Under the pieces are notes generated by a model. It saw nothing but the letters and a program-made list of their open reading frames with translations. It was not told the DNA's origin and did no database searches. The position numbers were made by a program, and so were the translations under genes. Positions 7,981 through 16,006 of a stretch of 64,000 nt of DNA are shown in pieces. The first letter of the stretch is position 1. Every line of letters starts with the position of its first letter. This stretch comes from Desulfitobacterium dehalogenans ATCC 51507 (GTDB lineage Bacteria > Bacillota > Desulfitobacteriia > Desulfitobacteriales > Desulfitobacteriaceae): the NCBI RefSeq assembly GCF_000243155.2, contig NC_018017.1, positions 3,844,001 through 3,908,000 on the forward strand, given 5' to 3'.

Positions 7981-9165
7981 TTAAAGTCCTAATTTTCGAG
8001 TTATAAAATCATACAGCTCGTCAAACTGTTTTGCGTCTTGACTTATAGGTTTTTTCAAATTGTTTTTTATCTTTTCCCTTAAGTCATTGTCTCTAATTAA
8101 TTGAGAAATTCCCTCATATAGATTTTCGGCTGACATTCCGGTTATAATACCAGTTTCTCTATTTACTATCTGCTCCTTAGCACCTGAAAAATCACACGCA
8201 ACAATTGGACAATATAAAGCACGTGCTTCAGCTATTGCAAGACAGTACCCCTCATAGTTTGACGGTTGTACATAAATATCGCAGTCTGCCATTAGGCGAT
8301 AAGGGTTCTCTACTTCACCCAAAAAAATAAAGTCATCCTGTAAATGATTAGCAGCAATTAATTTGGATAGATTGCTTTTTTCACAACCTTCTCCTACAAT
8401 ATACCATCTTACATAATAGCCATTTACCTTTAGCAGAGAAAGAGCTTTTATCGCTTTGTCCAACCCTTTTTCGTGACTTAATCGTCCTACTGTCAATATT
8501 CTTATACCGTTGAAATCATCTAAAAAGGAAGGGCCAAATTTTACTGAGCTATGTAATTTCTTCTGATCAATAATTGTATAAAAAACAGATGTTTTTTCTG
8601 CAAGGGCTGGTAAGGCTTGAACGAAACTTTTCTTGGCAGCAGATGAAACACAGTAAATCTGATCAAAACTATCATAAACTTTTTTTTCTTTTATTGGATT
8701 ATATCCTGCTCTTACGAAATCAGTGTGGAAAAATGCAATCTTTACCCTTGCGATAATATTTCTAGCAAACCAGGTGGCTGTGCCATCCTTATAAGCAATT
8801 ACTACATCATAATCAATGTTCTTATACTTCTTTCCAAAATTGGCTCCGCTGCCAAATAAATGGTAAAAATGTTTAAATATATCATAAAAACGAGTTAATC
8901 CACACCTAGCCAGGAAATTGGAACCTTTTTTCCTTAATCTATCCAGTCTTCCCGCTCCTGGTAACTCGATCACCTTTACCCAATCCGGCACATGGGAAAG
9001 CAATGCGCCTGTGCGATGAAACAAAAGAAGAGAGACAGAAACACTTTTTCCTTTAAACATCTCAATAAAAGTTAAAAAAGATTTTTCCGCCCCCCCAAGT
9101 TCCATATCCGGCATTACAATAGCTATACTAATAAAATTCCTTTTCTCCAAGCTATTTCTTTCCAT
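7981..9165 (-). CDS. GT4-type glycosyltransferase
   Basis: About 394 residues with a two-domain GT-B fold. The N-terminal domain opens with IAIVMPDMELGGAEKSFL, the acceptor-side glycine loop of the GT4 family. The C-terminal domain has TVGRLSHEKGLDKAI and the donor-site EGYCLAIAEARA with spaced glutamates. It is cytoplasmic and adds a sugar to a lipid-linked glycan. The start at 9165 (MERNSLEK, GAGAGA upstream) lies inside the end of the preceding gene by 14 bases, so the two are translationally coupled. It is the last gene of the long minus-strand glycan operon. The sugar cannot be told from the sequence. Confidence 0.85.
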   Translation of the reverse strand: MERNSLEKRNFISIAIVMPDMELGGAEKSFLTFIEMFKGKSVSVSLLLFHRTGALLSHVPDWVKVIELPGAGRLDRLRKKGSNFLARCGLTRFYDIFKHFYHLFGSGANFGKKYKNIDYDVVIAYKDGTATWFARNIIARVKIAFFHTDFVRAGYNPIKEKKVYDSFDQIYCVSSAAKKSFVQALPALAEKTSVFYTIIDQKKLHSSVKFGPSFLDDFNGIRILTVGRLSHEKGLDKAIKALSLLKVNGYYVRWYIVGEGCEKSNLSKLIAANHLQDDFIFLGEVENPYRLMADCDIYVQPSNYEGYCLAIAEARALYCPIVACDFSGAKEQIVNRETGIITGMSAENLYEGISQLIRDNDLREKIKNNLKKPISQDAKQFDELYDFITRKLGL

Positions 9166-10027
9166 ATAAATATCTCTCATAATGGGGATACAAATGCTGA
9201 TGTGCCATAATCCATTCCTTCATGTCCATAATCTGATCGGGATAACTACTTACGTAAAAATCAAAATCTGACCGGGTGTTAATTAAGCTTTTGTTTATTC
9301 TTACATCCTCAGTGCAAGCGATAGCAATGTCTTCTTTTTGAAAAGCTTCCTTGACAAGCAATAAAAGATTATATTTATCTATCGGCTCTTCCGGAACCAG
9401 TTGATAAAGACCAGAGAGACCCTGCCCTATTGCCGCGACAATACCTCTAGCCAATTCAATAGTGGTCACACCGTTCCAGATTGCTTTGCCGTATCCGTTA
9501 ATTGTACCTGTTTGTTTCATAAACCAATTGAACAGGCCTGCGCCATTAATATCATTATCCGGACCGATAATAGACATTCTGAAAGTTAGGTCTTTGGAAT
9601 TATTGATTTCTCCCATAGCTTTACTGCGGTCATACATCGTTGGGCCGTCCGTAAAATCGTTTTCTATATAATTGCCACGCTTACCAGAGAAAACGCAGTC
9701 CGTAGAGAGGTGGATTATGCGAACTGCTGTGGAGAGATATTTACTTTCCAGAAACCTAGGCAGATAGGAGTTAATTAGAACTGCTTTCTCCGGATATTTA
9801 TCACATTCCTTTTGCAAAAGACCTATACAGTTGACAATAATTTGCGGTGAAATTACATCCAGCCAATGGCTGAGCGCGGGAATATTATTGGCGTCAAGTG
9901 AAATACTTTTATCGGAGTTTTTTTCGCTGCGTGACATACGATAGACATCAAAACCTTGTTCTTCCAAGTATAAGGCAATTACATGGCCTGCCATTCCTGT
10001 GGAACCAAGTACCGCTACTTTTTTCAA
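9152..10027 (-). CDS. RmlD-like 4-keto-reductase, probable UDP-L-FucNAc pathway step 2
   Basis: A 291-residue short-chain reductase with LGSTGMAGHV at the N-terminus, HLSTDCVFSG near residue 115 and a YDRSKAMGE catalytic Y-x-x-x-K. It resembles dTDP-4-dehydrorhamnose reductases. No other rhamnose genes are in the window. Instead the two genes before it match the 4,6-dehydratase and 2-epimerase of the UDP-N-acetyl-L-fucosamine pathway (FnlA/FnlC, CapE/CapG), so it most likely performs the FnlB/CapF reduction. It lacks the C-terminal cupin domain of Staphylococcus CapF, which is about 370 residues. The TTG start has only a weak ribosome site. Confidence 0.75.
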   Translation of the reverse strand: MKKVAVLGSTGMAGHVIALYLEEQGFDVYRMSRSEKNSDKSISLDANNIPALSHWLDVISPQIIVNCIGLLQKECDKYPEKAVLINSYLPRFLESKYLSTAVRIIHLSTDCVFSGKRGNYIENDFTDGPTMYDRSKAMGEINNSKDLTFRMSIIGPDNDINGAGLFNWFMKQTGTINGYGKAIWNGVTTIELARGIVAAIGQGLSGLYQLVPEEPIDKYNLLLLVKEAFQKEDIAIACTEDVRINKSLINTRSDFDFYVSSYPDQIMDMKEWIMAHQHLYPHYERYLYGKK

Positions 10028-10034
10028 TTTCCAG

Positions 10035-11156
10035 TCATCCCCTTCCCCAGACAGTTCGGTTAATATAGTCGGTATAGCTTAAAATGATGCGGACCACTTT
10101 TTTTGAGACATTATCGGTATCATAATCCGGAACAATGTGAAAATTTTGCATACCTGAGGAATATTGCGAAGTTACCACCTCAATCGCGTTCAGAATATTA
10201 TTCTTTTCCAGGCCACTCATGATGAGCGTTCCCTCATCCATTCCCTCCGGCCTTTCGTGAACCTGACGGATTGTAATCGCGGGGAATTTAAGCAAAGAAG
10301 ATTCTTCAGTAATTGTCCCGCTGTCACTTAGGACACAGAAGGCATTGGTCTGCAAGGTGATATAATCAGCAAAACCAAGGGGTTTCATTAATTCAATCAG
10401 ATGAGAGAACTGAAAGTCTTCTTTTTCCAACAGTTTTCTGGTTCGAGGGTGAAGTGATACAATCACCCTCTTCTGATATTTCTCAGCTACAGCATTAACA
10501 GAATCAACCAGATTGCGGAAATTCACCCTGGAGTCCACATTCTCTTCCCGATGGGCAGACAAAACAAAATATTCCCCTTTGCTCAAAGATAAATCCTCAA
10601 GTACAGTGGATGCCTGAATAGACGCGTTCTGGCGCTGGATGACTTCTTTCATGCTGGAACCGATTTTGATCACCGTTTCCGGGCTAAGCCCTTCCGCCAG
10701 CAGGTAGCGCCGAGCATGTTCTGTGATCGTCATATTTATATCGGAAAGGTGGTCCACAATCTTGCGGTTCAACTCTTCCGGAACTCTTTGGTCAAAGCAA
10801 CGGTTGCCGGCTTCCATATGGAACACGGGAATTTTGTTTCTCTTGGCTGATATCACAGCTAAACAGGAATTGGTATCCCCATACAGCAAAAGGGCATCAG
10901 GCTGCATTTCTTTTATAATCTCATCAGATTTGATAATAACATTCCCAATAGTTTCTGCAGCCATTTCTCCTGCTGCATTAAGAAAAACATCTGGCTTGCG
11001 GATACCCATTCCTGCAAAGAAAATTTCATTAAGTTCATAATCATAATTTTGACCGGTATGGACAAGGATATGCTCCGTATATTTATCTAACTCTTCTATA
11101 ACACAGCTTAATTTAATTATCTCGGGGCGTGTGCCCACGATGGTCATTACCTTCAT
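10035..11156 (-). CDS. UDP-N-acetylglucosamine 2-epimerase family enzyme (FnlC/CapG-like)
   Basis: A 373-residue WecB-type epimerase fold. Motifs are GTRPEIIKL at the N-terminus, HTGQNYDYEL, LLYGDTNSCL, HMEAGNRCFDQRVPEE near residue 120 and LSDSGTITEE near residue 265. The RCFDQRVPEE variant and its place between a CapE-like dehydratase and an RmlD-like reductase point to 2-epimerisation giving UDP-L-FucNAc rather than UDP-ManNAc. GAGGAAGGG precedes the ATG by 7 bases. It starts one base after the stop of the upstream gene. Confidence 0.82.
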   Translation of the reverse strand: MKVMTIVGTRPEIIKLSCVIEELDKYTEHILVHTGQNYDYELNEIFFAGMGIRKPDVFLNAAGEMAAETIGNVIIKSDEIIKEMQPDALLLYGDTNSCLAVISAKRNKIPVFHMEAGNRCFDQRVPEELNRKIVDHLSDINMTITEHARRYLLAEGLSPETVIKIGSSMKEVIQRQNASIQASTVLEDLSLSKGEYFVLSAHREENVDSRVNFRNLVDSVNAVAEKYQKRVIVSLHPRTRKLLEKEDFQFSHLIELMKPLGFADYITLQTNAFCVLSDSGTITEESSLLKFPAITIRQVHERPEGMDEGTLIMSGLEKNNILNAIEVVTSQYSSGMQNFHIVPDYDTDNVSKKVVRIILSYTDYINRTVWGRG

Positions 11157-11157
11157 T

Positions 11158-12192
11158 TTAATACCCTTCCTCGTTAAGCTCGCCTTTTATTGCGTGTTTG
11201 ACATAATCCAATCCCAGCAGCATGTCCATCATTTCGGGTTTGGAAAGCCTTATTGTATTGTGGGATGTATAATCATCCGCCAAGGAAAATTCCGTTTTCC
11301 CTGCGGTAAAATATTGGTTGTAATTCAAATCGCGGTCATCCGGCGGGATCATATAGTAATCTCCCAGATCAGCCGCTCTAGCCATCTCTTCCCGCGTAAG
11401 CAGAGACTCATAAAGTTTTTCGCCATGACGGGTGCCGATAATTTGTGGCTGCCCAGAGTAATCAAACAACTCCCCAACTGCCTGGGCAAGTATCTCTATG
11501 GTGCAGGCCGGTGCCTTTTGGATGAATATCTCCCCGCCTTTAGCGTTCTCAAAAGCAAAGAGAACTAAATTAACCGCATCGTCCAGAGACATCATAAAGC
11601 GAGTCATATTCGGATCAGTTATCGTAATCAACTGACCGGACTTAATCTGATTAATAAATAATGGTATAACAGATCCCCTTGAGCACATGACATTACCATA
11701 GCGTGTTACTGAAATAACTGTATTACTACTTGAGGCAATCCTATTTTTGGCAACAACGATTTTTTCCATAAGGGCTTTGGAAATCCCCATGGCATTAATG
11801 GGATATACCGCTTTATCTGTAGAAAGACAGATAACATTTTTTACTTGCTTATTGATAGCAGCGTTCAAAACATTTTCAGTTCCGATTACATTAGTGTCAA
11901 CCGCCTCCAATGGGAAGTATTCGCAGGAAGGAACCTGCTTGAGTGCCGCAGCATGAAAAACATAGTCAACTCCGACCATAGCTTGGGATATACTGTTGTA
12001 ATTCCGCACATCCCCAATAAAGAACTTAAGCTTAGAGTTCTTATATCTATTGCGCATATCATCCTGCTTTTTTTCATCGCGACTGAAAACTCTAATTTCA
12101 CCAATATCAGTATCCAAAAATCTGCGAAGTACCGCTTCACCGAAGGAACCAGTGCCTCCTGTTATCAATAAGGTTTTCCTTTCAAACATCAT
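11158..12192 (-). CDS. UDP-GlcNAc 4,6-dehydratase/5-epimerase (FnlA/CapE-like)
   Basis: Begins the UDP-L-FucNAc branch by converting UDP-GlcNAc to a 4-keto-6-deoxy-L-sugar. It is a soluble 344-residue SDR protein: ITGGTGSFG binds NADP, and STDKAVYPINAMGISKALME carries the SDK/MxxxK type active site. The HAAALKQVPSCEYFPLEAV signature is the one seen in the CapE/WbjB subgroup. ATG at 12192 is preferred, with AAAGGTGA six bases upstream. It starts next to the stop of the methyltransferase gene and continues into the epimerase gene. Confidence 0.85.
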   Translation of the reverse strand: MMFERKTLLITGGTGSFGEAVLRRFLDTDIGEIRVFSRDEKKQDDMRNRYKNSKLKFFIGDVRNYNSISQAMVGVDYVFHAAALKQVPSCEYFPLEAVDTNVIGTENVLNAAINKQVKNVICLSTDKAVYPINAMGISKALMEKIVVAKNRIASSSNTVISVTRYGNVMCSRGSVIPLFINQIKSGQLITITDPNMTRFMMSLDDAVNLVLFAFENAKGGEIFIQKAPACTIEILAQAVGELFDYSGQPQIIGTRHGEKLYESLLTREEMARAADLGDYYMIPPDDRDLNYNQYFTAGKTEFSLADDYTSHNTIRLSKPEMMDMLLGLDYVKHAIKGELNEEGY

Positions 12193-12194
12193 TA

Positions 12195-13475
12195 TCACTC
12201 ACCTTTATTTCTATTAAAAAGCTTCTTAATAAAGTCTAACACTATGCGGGCCGGTCTTGTGACACGCCATATTGTACTGTTTTCAATTGAATGGAACGAA
12301 CTTCTAACGGATTGGAGCTCCTGTAAAAGTCTGCAACCCTGTTCACGTTCTTCCTCAAGTAAGGAGACAAGTTCATCGTTTCTTGCCGCCTGTTCACGCA
12401 TTTGGATTGTGATCCATCCGATATTGCTCTCTTGCTCCTGGTTTTGTACAGCTAGCTCAAAATTCTGTTTCCTCAAAGCCTCGTTTGTTGAGGAAAGCTC
12501 CTGGTTTTGTGCAGCTAGCTCAAAATTCTGTTTCCTCAAAGCCTCGTTTGTTGAGGAAAGCTCCTGGTTCTGCGCTATTAGTACAGGATTTTCTCGACTT
12601 AGGGTCAGCTGTTTTGAATTTTGAAAGTCCGGAGGAAGTGAAGCGATCCATGCTTTTAACGCAGCGATTTCGTGTCCACGATCTTTCTTTGGATCTGTAT
12701 CAAGCCTTAGCTCAATAAAAAATTCCTGTGTATTTTCCTGTGTGGGAGAAAACTGCACGCAGGTAAAGGGCATGAGCCCCGCACGGATGCAATCACATAA
12801 AAAGTATAAAAAACCTTGGTCTGTAAAAGGCCAAAAATGCACGTCGTCCGGGCGCACGCCAGCAAGGGATTTGCGATATGCCTCTATGGCATCGACGGCA
12901 CTGTTCGCAGGTAGCAACTCTTCTAGATTTTCCGCCCTCCAAAACACGGCGGGATCATTTTCAGCAATAGATTTAAAATAAAAGTCTAAAACCATCCGCG
13001 ATGTTTCCTGGCACCCTCGCATATAAACATCGTATGCATCTCTGAAAGACGCGCTTTGCCGAAAATGATCGAAGCAGTAGCGCAGGTCCGGATAATAGAT
13101 GCAGATGCTACCCCCGGGTTTAATCACAGAAGTAATGTCCTGGAAAAAAGAGAGGATATCCTCAACATGCTCAATAACATGGGATGCTACAATATAGTCA
13201 AACTTCTCTTCACCCGCAAACGTTTCCCGGTAGCTATCCTTAAGGACGTAATCAATATCGACAATGCTGTCTATGTCCACATGAATTCCCGTGATATTCA
13301 GATAGTCATTACCTGAGTACAGCGCTTTGACCTGCTGCGTACTGCGGATGTCACAATAAAAACTGTTCGGATATATGTCCTTAGTCACTAGTGGCCAGTT
13401 TAATGGACCAATTTCAAGGACTCTGCTGTGTTTATCGGCGATAATACTGTCGATCCGAGCTTTTCGGTTATCCAC
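12195..13475 (-). CDS. SAM-dependent methyltransferase with long C-terminal coiled coil
   Basis: About 426 residues. Residues 1-240 are a class I methyltransferase: VLEIGPLNWPL is a SAM-binding glycine loop and FDYIVASHVIEHVEDIL the usual post-loop. From about residue 285 to 400 the protein is a coiled coil containing two exact-looking 21-residue units beginning NQELSSTNEALRKQ. A basic amphipathic tail follows (FIKKLFNRNKGE). The GTG at 13475 has AGGAGG nine bases upstream, whereas the ATG at 13496 overlaps that site. Coiled-coil methyltransferases in O-antigen loci, such as WbdD, can cap chains and set their length; the same role here is inferred only. Confidence 0.8.
   Translation of the reverse strand: MDNRKARIDSIIADKHSRVLEIGPLNWPLVTKDIYPNSFYCDIRSTQQVKALYSGNDYLNITGIHVDIDSIVDIDYVLKDSYRETFAGEEKFDYIVASHVIEHVEDILSFFQDITSVIKPGGSICIYYPDLRYCFDHFRQSASFRDAYDVYMRGCQETSRMVLDFYFKSIAENDPAVFWRAENLEELLPANSAVDAIEAYRKSLAGVRPDDVHFWPFTDQGFLYFLCDCIRAGLMPFTCVQFSPTQENTQEFFIELRLDTDPKKDRGHEIAALKAWIASLPPDFQNSKQLTLSRENPVLIAQNQELSSTNEALRKQNFELAAQNQELSSTNEALRKQNFELAVQNQEQESNIGWITIQMREQAARNDELVSLLEEEREQGCRLLQELQSVRSSFHSIENSTIWRVTRPARIVLDFIKKLFNRNKGE
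12435..12560 (-). repeat. Tandem 63-bp repeat inside the coiled-coil gene
   Basis: Two adjacent 63-bp units (12435-12497 and 12498-12560) differ by about one base, and a third unit begins at 12561 and fades. Each unit encodes 21 residues, three heptads, so copy changes would lengthen or shorten the coiled coil without breaking frame. Confidence 0.95.
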
Positions 13476-13664
13476 AAAAAAGAACCTCCTACACACACTT
13501 TATTCCCGGTATTAGTGTCTTTTCATACCACATGTGAAGCTTATACTGATCCCGCCGGCTTTTTATTGCAATAACCGAGATACCCTGCTTATAAATCAGC
13601 AAAATTCCTTCAGTGCAATACGTACTAAAAGTACTCAGCTTAAAAAACCAATCCATTATAGTTT

Positions 13665-14624
13665 TTATTTAGCTCTTATGAGTAAATTAAGGGTCTTCAA
13701 ATCTTGATAGCTAAAACAGTAAGGCTCTTTAAGCAATACTTCGGGGGGTTCATTATTATGATATATACGTTGCGATATTTCGATGATAAATCCTGATTCT
13801 ATCAAGTATTGGGTTAATTGAAATGGCGTAACTTTATTGATAATTGACTCTTCTTTTCCGCTTGAAAAACCTGGTTCACGAAATACATTGAGAAACTCGT
13901 TTTGCCAAAGCAAATGACTCCATGGGTGAGACCTTCTATAAAAAGAACACTTTTCACAGGCACTCGGGTCTAAAGAAGCTTCATTCTCATCATTCCATAC
14001 CCAAGGTAATTGTTCTCTCATCTTTTGTCTCCAACTCAAAGAAGAAGAACAACGGACCTCAGTATCCCAACATTTAGGCCCCAAATACTCATAAAGTCCA
14101 TTCCTCCCAACATTGAGCATAAAATTATCATGCGCACCAGAGGGATGGTAATAATTATCATGTACGATAAGAAAAACTGCTCCTGGGGCCATTATTTTCC
14201 TAATTGATGTAAATACTGAAGGCAGATTACTGATATGTTCAGTGACTGTATGGGCAACTACAAAATCTACTGAAGCTGGCTGAGTTATCGCGAGATCCTC
14301 AATGGTTATATTGTAAGCTTTGAGATTTTTCATTGACTTTAATGTTTTTTGATAAATATCAAGGGGTAAACTTGTATCCACAACTATTGCTGACGAAGCC
14401 CCTTGCTCAAGGAGTGCTACGGCGAATTGGCCGGCTGATCCACCAAAATCCAGAACCCTTTTTCCTTCAAAATCAGATGTTGAAAAGAGCCCAAGTTGTT
14501 GAAACCTTATAATATTATCTTTTAAATTTAGGTAGTGGCTATACCATGCAGAATTCTCAATTGCTGAATTTGGGAGCACCATCGCAGCTTTTTGCTTATT
14601 ATTCAAGGTCTTTTTCCTAAACAT
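13665..14624 (-). CDS. SAM-dependent methyltransferase
   Basis: A 319-residue class I methyltransferase. RVLDFGGSAGQFAVALL near residue 56 is the SAM loop, and FVVAHTVTEHI with HDNYYHPSGAHDNF follows. The second half contains a possible metal-binding group C-x-x-C (ACEKCSFYRR). GAGAGGT stands six bases before the ATG. It lies in the glycan operon between the radical SAM gene and the coiled-coil methyltransferase. The 190-base gap downstream holds no gene. Its substrate is unknown; a sugar or glycan-chain methyl group is the natural guess. Confidence 0.78.
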   Translation of the reverse strand: MFRKKTLNNKQKAAMVLPNSAIENSAWYSHYLNLKDNIIRFQQLGLFSTSDFEGKRVLDFGGSAGQFAVALLEQGASSAIVVDTSLPLDIYQKTLKSMKNLKAYNITIEDLAITQPASVDFVVAHTVTEHISNLPSVFTSIRKIMAPGAVFLIVHDNYYHPSGAHDNFMLNVGRNGLYEYLGPKCWDTEVRCSSSLSWRQKMREQLPWVWNDENEASLDPSACEKCSFYRRSHPWSHLLWQNEFLNVFREPGFSSGKEESIINKVTPFQLTQYLIESGFIIEISQRIYHNNEPPEVLLKEPYCFSYQDLKTLNLLIRAK

Positions 14625-14669
14625 TTTTATACCTCTCTATAACCTAAATTGTTATCTCGTACAGTCCAT

Positions 14670-15983
14670 TTAATTGGATTTATATACACAAGAATAATAA
14701 GCATTCCATGTTGCAAGTATATCTTCGTATGCATTCTCAGGCGGCTGAGCCTTAACTTTAATGCAATTCATACAGGCCTCTGGATAGCAAAAATGATCCG
14801 CATTATTTCTTAATATCTTAAAACTATTTCCTCGCCATACCTTATTTGCCTTTTCGCTTTTTAAACTTCCTAATAATTTATACTTGTCGCTTTTTTCCGG
14901 AACCGGAAAATTGCAACAAGGCTTTATAGAACCATCTTGTCTGATATACATGACCGTATGGGGCTGTGTACACCGTAACTCTTCTTCAGCATAACATTTA
15001 AAGTTATAATCAGTATAACAACCATCTGGATCGCAATAGGAAAAATGTGTTTCTCTCTTGTAATATTCGTGAAACGGCATAGTATTTTTCTTTATCCTCA
15101 GATTTAAGCTGTTCTTAAATGAATATAGGTCAGTTTTTTCCTTGTCCTCATTCGTACTGCCCGATAAAATATCCCTTAATTCTTCTTCAGTAAAAGTATT
15201 ATTTATACTGCTATAATATCCAGATAAATTATCCTCAAAAAAAATATTATGATCTTGGCAAAATTGTTTTGCTTTATCGATTATCGATTTTTCTTTCGGC
15301 GTCACGACACAAGATTGGCGGTATAATTCAGGAATAGAGTCAGAATATTCATACAGGGGGTTTAATCTAATATGATTAACTCCAGCCTCATTCATCAAAA
15401 TTACAAATTCATCCAACTTCTCTACATGTTTTTGGAAGCCCACACTGCTCACTTCTATAATTGGATAAAGCTTACCTTCTCTTTTTTTATAGGTAGATAA
15501 ATACTTTATGTTCTCTAATGTCTTTTCGAATCTTGCGCCTATATAAATATTCTCGTATGTTTCTTTATCTGTCCCTGAAAAACTAATAGTAATCTTACCT
15601 ATATTTTTATCGACTAATAATTTTGCCATTTCAGGTGACAAAAGTTGGCCATTTGTAAAAAACGTCATAAATGCTTTACTTTTGCTCAATATGTTCAGTA
15701 TTTCAGTAAAATGTGGATGAATTAATGGTTCTCCGTATCCAAACAAAGAGATATAATACGCATGCTTAATAAAGCTAAAGTTTTTCTTTATCAATGAAAC
15801 ATCGATGAATGCATCATCTTTTGAAGGATAAATATCACAGCTGGAAAACGGCGAAAAGATATTGCACATGGCGCATCTGATGTTACATGCATTACTTACT
15901 TCTATCATTACATGTATAGGGTAGTTTAGATTTTCTTTACCATCCCATTTTTTCAACGCAAGATACTCTTTTTCTTTATTCAC
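14670..15983 (-). CDS. Radical SAM protein with SPASM-like C-terminal domain
   Basis: About 437 residues. C36-x3-C40-x2-C43 (NACNIRCAMC, numbered from the upstream ATG) binds the radical SAM 4Fe-4S cluster; GYGEPLIHP and TISFSGTD follow as in the family. The C-terminal half is cysteine-rich (CYTDYNFKC, IKPCCNFPV, CYPEACMNC), fitting SPASM-type auxiliary clusters. GTG at 15983 is preferred because GAGGAG lies nine bases upstream; the ATG at 15992 overlaps it. Radical SAM/SPASM proteins in glycan clusters may modify sugars or peptides. The substrate cannot be read from the sequence. Confidence 0.82.
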   Translation of the reverse strand: MNKEKEYLALKKWDGKENLNYPIHVMIEVSNACNIRCAMCNIFSPFSSCDIYPSKDDAFIDVSLIKKNFSFIKHAYYISLFGYGEPLIHPHFTEILNILSKSKAFMTFFTNGQLLSPEMAKLLVDKNIGKITISFSGTDKETYENIYIGARFEKTLENIKYLSTYKKREGKLYPIIEVSSVGFQKHVEKLDEFVILMNEAGVNHIRLNPLYEYSDSIPELYRQSCVVTPKEKSIIDKAKQFCQDHNIFFEDNLSGYYSSINNTFTEEELRDILSGSTNEDKEKTDLYSFKNSLNLRIKKNTMPFHEYYKRETHFSYCDPDGCYTDYNFKCYAEEELRCTQPHTVMYIRQDGSIKPCCNFPVPEKSDKYKLLGSLKSEKANKVWRGNSFKILRNNADHFCYPEACMNCIKVKAQPPENAYEDILATWNAYYSCVYKSN

Positions 15984-16006
15984 GATAGGCATCTCCTCTA
16001 TTAACC

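Noticed and set aside
9152-10027. Rhamnose biosynthesis (RmlD) as the role of this reductase
   Set aside because: No RmlA, RmlB or RmlC gene occurs nearby, and the two genes upstream fit UDP-L-FucNAc synthesis.
12435-12560. Possible CRISPR-like repeats
   Set aside because: The units are contiguous without spacers and encode coiled-coil heptads in frame.
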